A program made the translations under genes and the position numbers. A DNA stretch of 64,000 nucleotides from an uncultured Sutterella sp. (GTDB taxonomy: Bacteria; Pseudomonadota; Gammaproteobacteria; Burkholderiales; Burkholderiaceae_F): assembly GCA_905213905.1 (NCBI GenBank), contig CAJMKD010000009.1:1-64000 (forward strand). Reading direction: 5' to 3'. This document shows positions 61,322 through 64,000 of the stretch, piece by piece; position 1 is the first letter of the stretch; each line of letters begins with the position of its first letter. The notes beneath the pieces were generated by a model, which saw only the letters and a program-made list of their open reading frames with translations, was not told where the DNA came from and searched no databases.

Positions 61322-62314
61322 ATGGGCGAACATATTTCACTTTGTCCTTATTTCCGCTACCTCTCCGAGCGCGCGCAGCGCACCATCGAGTCGCTCAAGA
61401 AGCGCGTCCTTGCGCAGGTGCCGCTCCCGGGCGTCGTCGACCTCGCGGTGCCCGGACTCGGCGTCACGGTCCGCACCGAAGAGAACGCGACGGGCTGCGG
61501 CTTTTACGAGCCCTCGATCGGCTTCGTGCTTTGCGGGAGCAAGACGTCCGTGATTGGGTCCGAGGTTTTTCACTACGATGCCGGCGCAATGATTCTCACC
61601 GGCATGGATGTGCCGAGCGCTTATTGCGCGATGCGCGCTTCGGCGGCAGACCCGTTCGTTGCGATTCACCTGCGGCTTGACGCGTCGGTGCTGAGCGAGC
61701 TCATCGTGATGCTCGAGCCGCGGCTTGCCGAGATCGATTCGCGCGCCGCGCCCAGCGAAGACTGCCTGGCCTTTGCCGTGCCCAAGCCCGACGAGGCCGT
61801 GCTCTTCAGCCTCGAGCGGCTCTTCACCTGCGCGCAGGATCCGATCGAGTCGAAGTTCCTGGCGCCCATCATCTCGCGCGAGCTGCACCTGCAGCTCCTT
61901 CTCGGGCCTGCGGGCAGGATGCTGCGCGAAATCTTCACGAAGGACACGCTTTCGAACCGCGTCGGCCGCGCCGTCTCGTGGCTGCGCGAAAACTATGAGA
62001 AGCCTTTCGACGCCGACGAGCTCGCCGACATGGTGCACATGGCGCCTTCGACCTTCCATCGGCATTTCAAGGCCGTGACGCAGATGAGTCCGCTGCAGTA
62101 CCAGAAGCGCCTGCGGCTCACGGCCGCGCAGCGCCTCATGATGACCGAAGGGCTTGATGCCGCCACTGCGGCCTACCGTGTCGGCTACCGCAGCCCCGCG
62201 CAGTTTTCCCGCGATTACGGGAAGCTCTTCAACGAGTCGCCCAAGCGCCATGTCCGCCGGCTGAAGTCGGGCGACGCTTCTGATGCCGGGGGTGCGGCCG
62301 CAGCCGACGCTTAA
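61322..62314 (+). CDS. AraC-family transcriptional regulator
   Basis: 330 residues. N-terminal AraC_N-type sensor (LCGSKTSVIGSEVFHYDAGAMILTGMDVPS) and C-terminal double HTH (FDADELADMVHMAPSTFHRHFKAVTQMSPLQYQKRLRL, then AAYRVGYRSPAQFSRDYGKLFNESP). Start ATG at 61322; a TTG upstream in frame is less likely. Proteins of this subfamily often control nearby oxidoreductase genes, but none is adjacent here. Confidence 0.92.
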   Translation: MGEHISLCPYFRYLSERAQRTIESLKKRVLAQVPLPGVVDLAVPGLGVTVRTEENATGCGFYEPSIGFVLCGSKTSVIGSEVFHYDAGAMILTGMDVPSAYCAMRASAADPFVAIHLRLDASVLSELIVMLEPRLAEIDSRAAPSEDCLAFAVPKPDEAVLFSLERLFTCAQDPIESKFLAPIISRELHLQLLLGPAGRMLREIFTKDTLSNRVGRAVSWLRENYEKPFDADELADMVHMAPSTFHRHFKAVTQMSPLQYQKRLRLTAAQRLMMTEGLDAATAAYRVGYRSPAQFSRDYGKLFNESPKRHVRRLKSGDASDAGGAAAADA

Positions 62315-62507
62315 GTCGAGTGCGAGGGCTGCCGCAGGCTTCAATCGCCGGGCTCAAGAGGCCGTTTGCTGAATCGAGCGGCTGCAGGGCGGCGGACTAG
62401 GAAGCCACCGAAGCGCGCCTCGAAGAGACGCTTCGCTGCTCGGGAAGCGTTTTCCTGCGCAAGCTGCAGGAAAGCGAAAGCCCGCTAAAGCATCAAAACA
62501 TGCAAAA

Positions 62508-62548
62508 ACGCCCGCGCGTGCTTTGCCGGCGAACGCCGCGCGGGCTTC
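62508..62548 (+). terminator. Terminator-like hairpin
   Basis: GCCCGCGCG (62510-62518) / CGCGCGGGC (62537-62545) in the 364-nt gap after the AraC gene. The rest of the gap holds the 12-bp tandem repeat and no gene. Confidence 0.6.
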
Positions 62549-62608
62549 GTGCGGCCGAAGCGCGATTCGGCGCAAAATCTCGAAGCGTGCTGCTGCGTGG
62601 CATCATGC

Positions 62609-62644
62609 GCTTTTCGTGGTGCTTTTCGTGGTGCTTTTCGTGGT
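62609..62644. repeat. Three perfect tandem 12-bp repeats
   Basis: GCTTTTCGTGGT repeated three times, ending 34 nt before the ATPase-like gene start. Confidence 0.9.
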
Positions 62645-62678
62645 TGCCAGCGCATGACAAGCTTCATGCTTCTTTCTC

Positions 62679-63809
62679 ATGAACCTTCGAGACAATCCTT
62701 TCGAATGCGACGACGTCGCGGCGAGCGGCTTTTGGACTGATCAAAGCGAAGCGCTTTCGCTTCTTCGCCGGAAGCTCGCCGGCCGCAGGCCGCTCGTCAT
62801 CGTCAGCCCGCGCCGTTGCGGCATGGGCGGCTTGGTGCGCCAAGCCGTCGCGCAAACGGGACAGCGGGCCATTTTTGTCAACGTGCTGATGGCGCTCTCT
62901 GCCGCTATGCTCGCCGAGCTGCTCCTCAAGGCATTTCTCGCTGTTGAGCCTTGGGAGCGGATAAGGGGCGCGTTGATGAAACTCCGCACGAAACCCGTTT
63001 TGACCTTCAATCCGGAAAACGGCGGGATGGAAGTTGCGTTCGGCAGCGCGGCCAAGGGAAGCGACGCGCTCGAAGACGTGCTGGGACTGATCGCGCAAGC
63101 TAGCGAAAAAGAGAATCACCTGATTGTGGTTCTCGATCAATTCCAGGCGGCGGCCGATCTCGAGCCCGGCACGGAGAAGCGCCTTCGCGCGTTGATGGCG
63201 CGCGAGGAAAGCATCAGCTGCGTTTTGCTCGTGAGCGAAGAAAGCAGAGCGGCGACGCTCTTTGAGAATCCGCAGTCGCCGTTTTTTCACTTCGGCACGC
63301 TGCTGCGGTTCGAGCCCATCGCCGATGAAGGTTTCAGCGCTTTTCTGACGGCCCGCCTCGAAGTGATCCGCGGCAAAAAGGCGGCCGAGGATGCGCGGAA
63401 GATTCTGGCGCTTACGAAGTGCCATCCTTTCTGCACGCAGCAGCTTGCCGCCCTTTTCTGGAACCTTTGCTTGCTGCGGGGCGCGGACGCTTCGGTGGAG
63501 GCGGCGCTCGAAGAATGCCTTCGCAGCCGCTCGCCAGGCTATGCGTACCTTTGGACGCGGCTCGGCCGCACCGCGAGACGCATCCTCTTGGCGCTCGCTC
63601 GCGGCGCGAAGCTGCAGAATCTTCGGGACTGCCCAACGAGCACGGTCTATTCCGCCGCAGCAAGGCTCCAAAAAGAAGGCTTCATTGTCCGCGGCGAATC
63701 CTTCGAATTCGAGGATCCGTTTTTCGGGCTCTGGCTTCGCCGGGCGCTGCAGCAGGCAGCGGTCGGCCGCCCGGGAGCGAAGGAAGCCGGAGTTGCGCGG
63801 CCTCTCTGA
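62679..63809 (+). CDS. AAA-type ATPase-like protein with degenerate P-loop
   Basis: 376 residues, similar to archaeal-type/STAND ATPases. The N-terminus NLRDNPFECDDVAASGFW and the helical and winged-helix C-terminal parts fit the family. The P-loop position reads SPRRCGMGG where active members have GPRR-x-GKT, so the Walker A Lys is lost, and Walker B reads IVVLDQFQ with Gln after Asp. It is therefore probably unable to hydrolyse ATP. Sensor-like and C-terminal HTH-like regions remain open, so selection on a non-catalytic role is possible. Weak SD. Confidence 0.7.
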   Translation: MNLRDNPFECDDVAASGFWTDQSEALSLLRRKLAGRRPLVIVSPRRCGMGGLVRQAVAQTGQRAIFVNVLMALSAAMLAELLLKAFLAVEPWERIRGALMKLRTKPVLTFNPENGGMEVAFGSAAKGSDALEDVLGLIAQASEKENHLIVVLDQFQAAADLEPGTEKRLRALMAREESISCVLLVSEESRAATLFENPQSPFFHFGTLLRFEPIADEGFSAFLTARLEVIRGKKAAEDARKILALTKCHPFCTQQLAALFWNLCLLRGADASVEAALEECLRSRSPGYAYLWTRLGRTARRILLALARGAKLQNLRDCPTSTVYSAAARLQKEGFIVRGESFEFEDPFFGLWLRRALQQAAVGRPGAKEAGVARPL

Positions 63810-63946
63810 AGAACGAGGCGGCAGCGCATCGCTTCTCGCGGGCAAGGCGGCGTCGTGACAGAAGCGATCGCAAGATTGCCGAGCGTTTTCGGGTTAACCC
63901 GAAAATTGCTGCCGCGACCACCTCTTGCGCATGGGTGCATTCGAGG

Positions 63947-63992
63947 CACTATATGTAGTGGTTTATTCCTTGTGATACCGCTATTAAAAGTG
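63947..63992. promoter_or_regulatory. Tandem NrdR-like boxes at right edge
   Basis: CACTATATGTAGTG (63947-63960) matches the NrdR consensus CACWATATATWGTG with one mismatch; CGCTATTAAAAGTG (63979-63992) is a weaker copy 32 nt later, the usual three-turn spacing. A ribonucleotide reductase gene may follow beyond the window. The gap 63810-63946 shows nothing else. Confidence 0.55.
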
Positions 63993-64000
63993 TATCAGAC

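Noticed and set aside
62609..62644. CRISPR array
   Set aside because: Units are 12 bp with no spacers; a simple tandem repeat.

Overview
The window looks like chromosome of a GC-rich, Gram-negative, anaerobic or microaerophilic gut betaproteobacterium, most like the Sutterellaceae (Sutterella/Parasutterella type). This is inferred from the gene content: periplasmic flavoprotein reductases paired with small tetraheme cytochromes, an arylsulfate sulfotransferase, a betaproteobacterial porin, a large autotransporter, an [FeFe] hydrogenase, and clean Shine-Dalgarno (SD) sites. No rRNA, tRNA or CRISPR was seen. Most long open frames opposite these genes are high-GC shadows and were left out.

Layout. 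1-5.1 kb: arylsulfate sulfotransferase (cut by the left edge), an FMN/FAD fumarate-reductase-like flavoprotein, malate dehydrogenase. 5.2-9.1 kb: two-gene [FeFe] hydrogenase operon with a GltD-like flavin subunit. 9.6-19.5 kb: amidohydrolase, iron alcohol dehydrogenase, MFS transporter, glnK-amtB behind a sigma54 promoter, a PAP2-EptA lipid A phosphoethanolamine transferase fusion, a VOC protein. 19.8-23 kb: YczE-like membrane protein and an aryl-polyene-type AMP-ligase/dehydratase fusion. 23.3-26.4 kb: TtrS/TtrR-like two-component system 1. 26.4-28.3 kb: an AT-rich island with a defence-type reverse transcriptase interrupted by a -1 frameshift at an A9 run. 28.3-33.1 kb: a double-HTH protein and a frameshifted autotransporter with a C10 tract upstream. 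33.7-35.7 kb: tetraheme cytochrome plus Tat flavoprotein (module A). 36-39.3 kb: aryl-polyene-like acyl-chain operon. 39.5-42.5 kb: M20 amidohydrolase, then a Phe/Tyr leader-peptide attenuator ahead of a substrate-binding lipoprotein. 42.6-50.2 kb: module B. 50.3-64 kb: Arg-rich secreted protein, MerR and VIT/VWA genes, orphan HicB, porin, second double-HTH protein, 5'-nucleotidase / sugar kinase / nucleoside hydrolase salvage set, AraC regulator, degenerate ATPase, and tandem NrdR-like boxes at the right edge.

The most interesting system is module B. It has an aconitase with its own twin-arginine signal peptide, a Tat-exported flavoprotein whose C-terminus resembles tricarballylate dehydrogenase (TcuA), a periplasmic tetraheme cytochrome c, and a divergent two-component system whose sensor has a periplasmic PhnD-like domain. 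The simplest reading is extracytoplasmic use of citrate as an electron acceptor: citrate is dehydrated to aconitate in the periplasm and then reduced to tricarballylate with electrons passed through the cytochrome. FixJ-like operator sequences (CTAMGTAC type) lie in the divergent promoter and before the flavoprotein. A second version of the site (core TACGTAGGTA) lies before two-component system 1 and before module A, which suggests two parallel sensor-reductase circuits. Hydrogenase and malate dehydrogenase could supply reducing power. All substrates are inferred from sequence.
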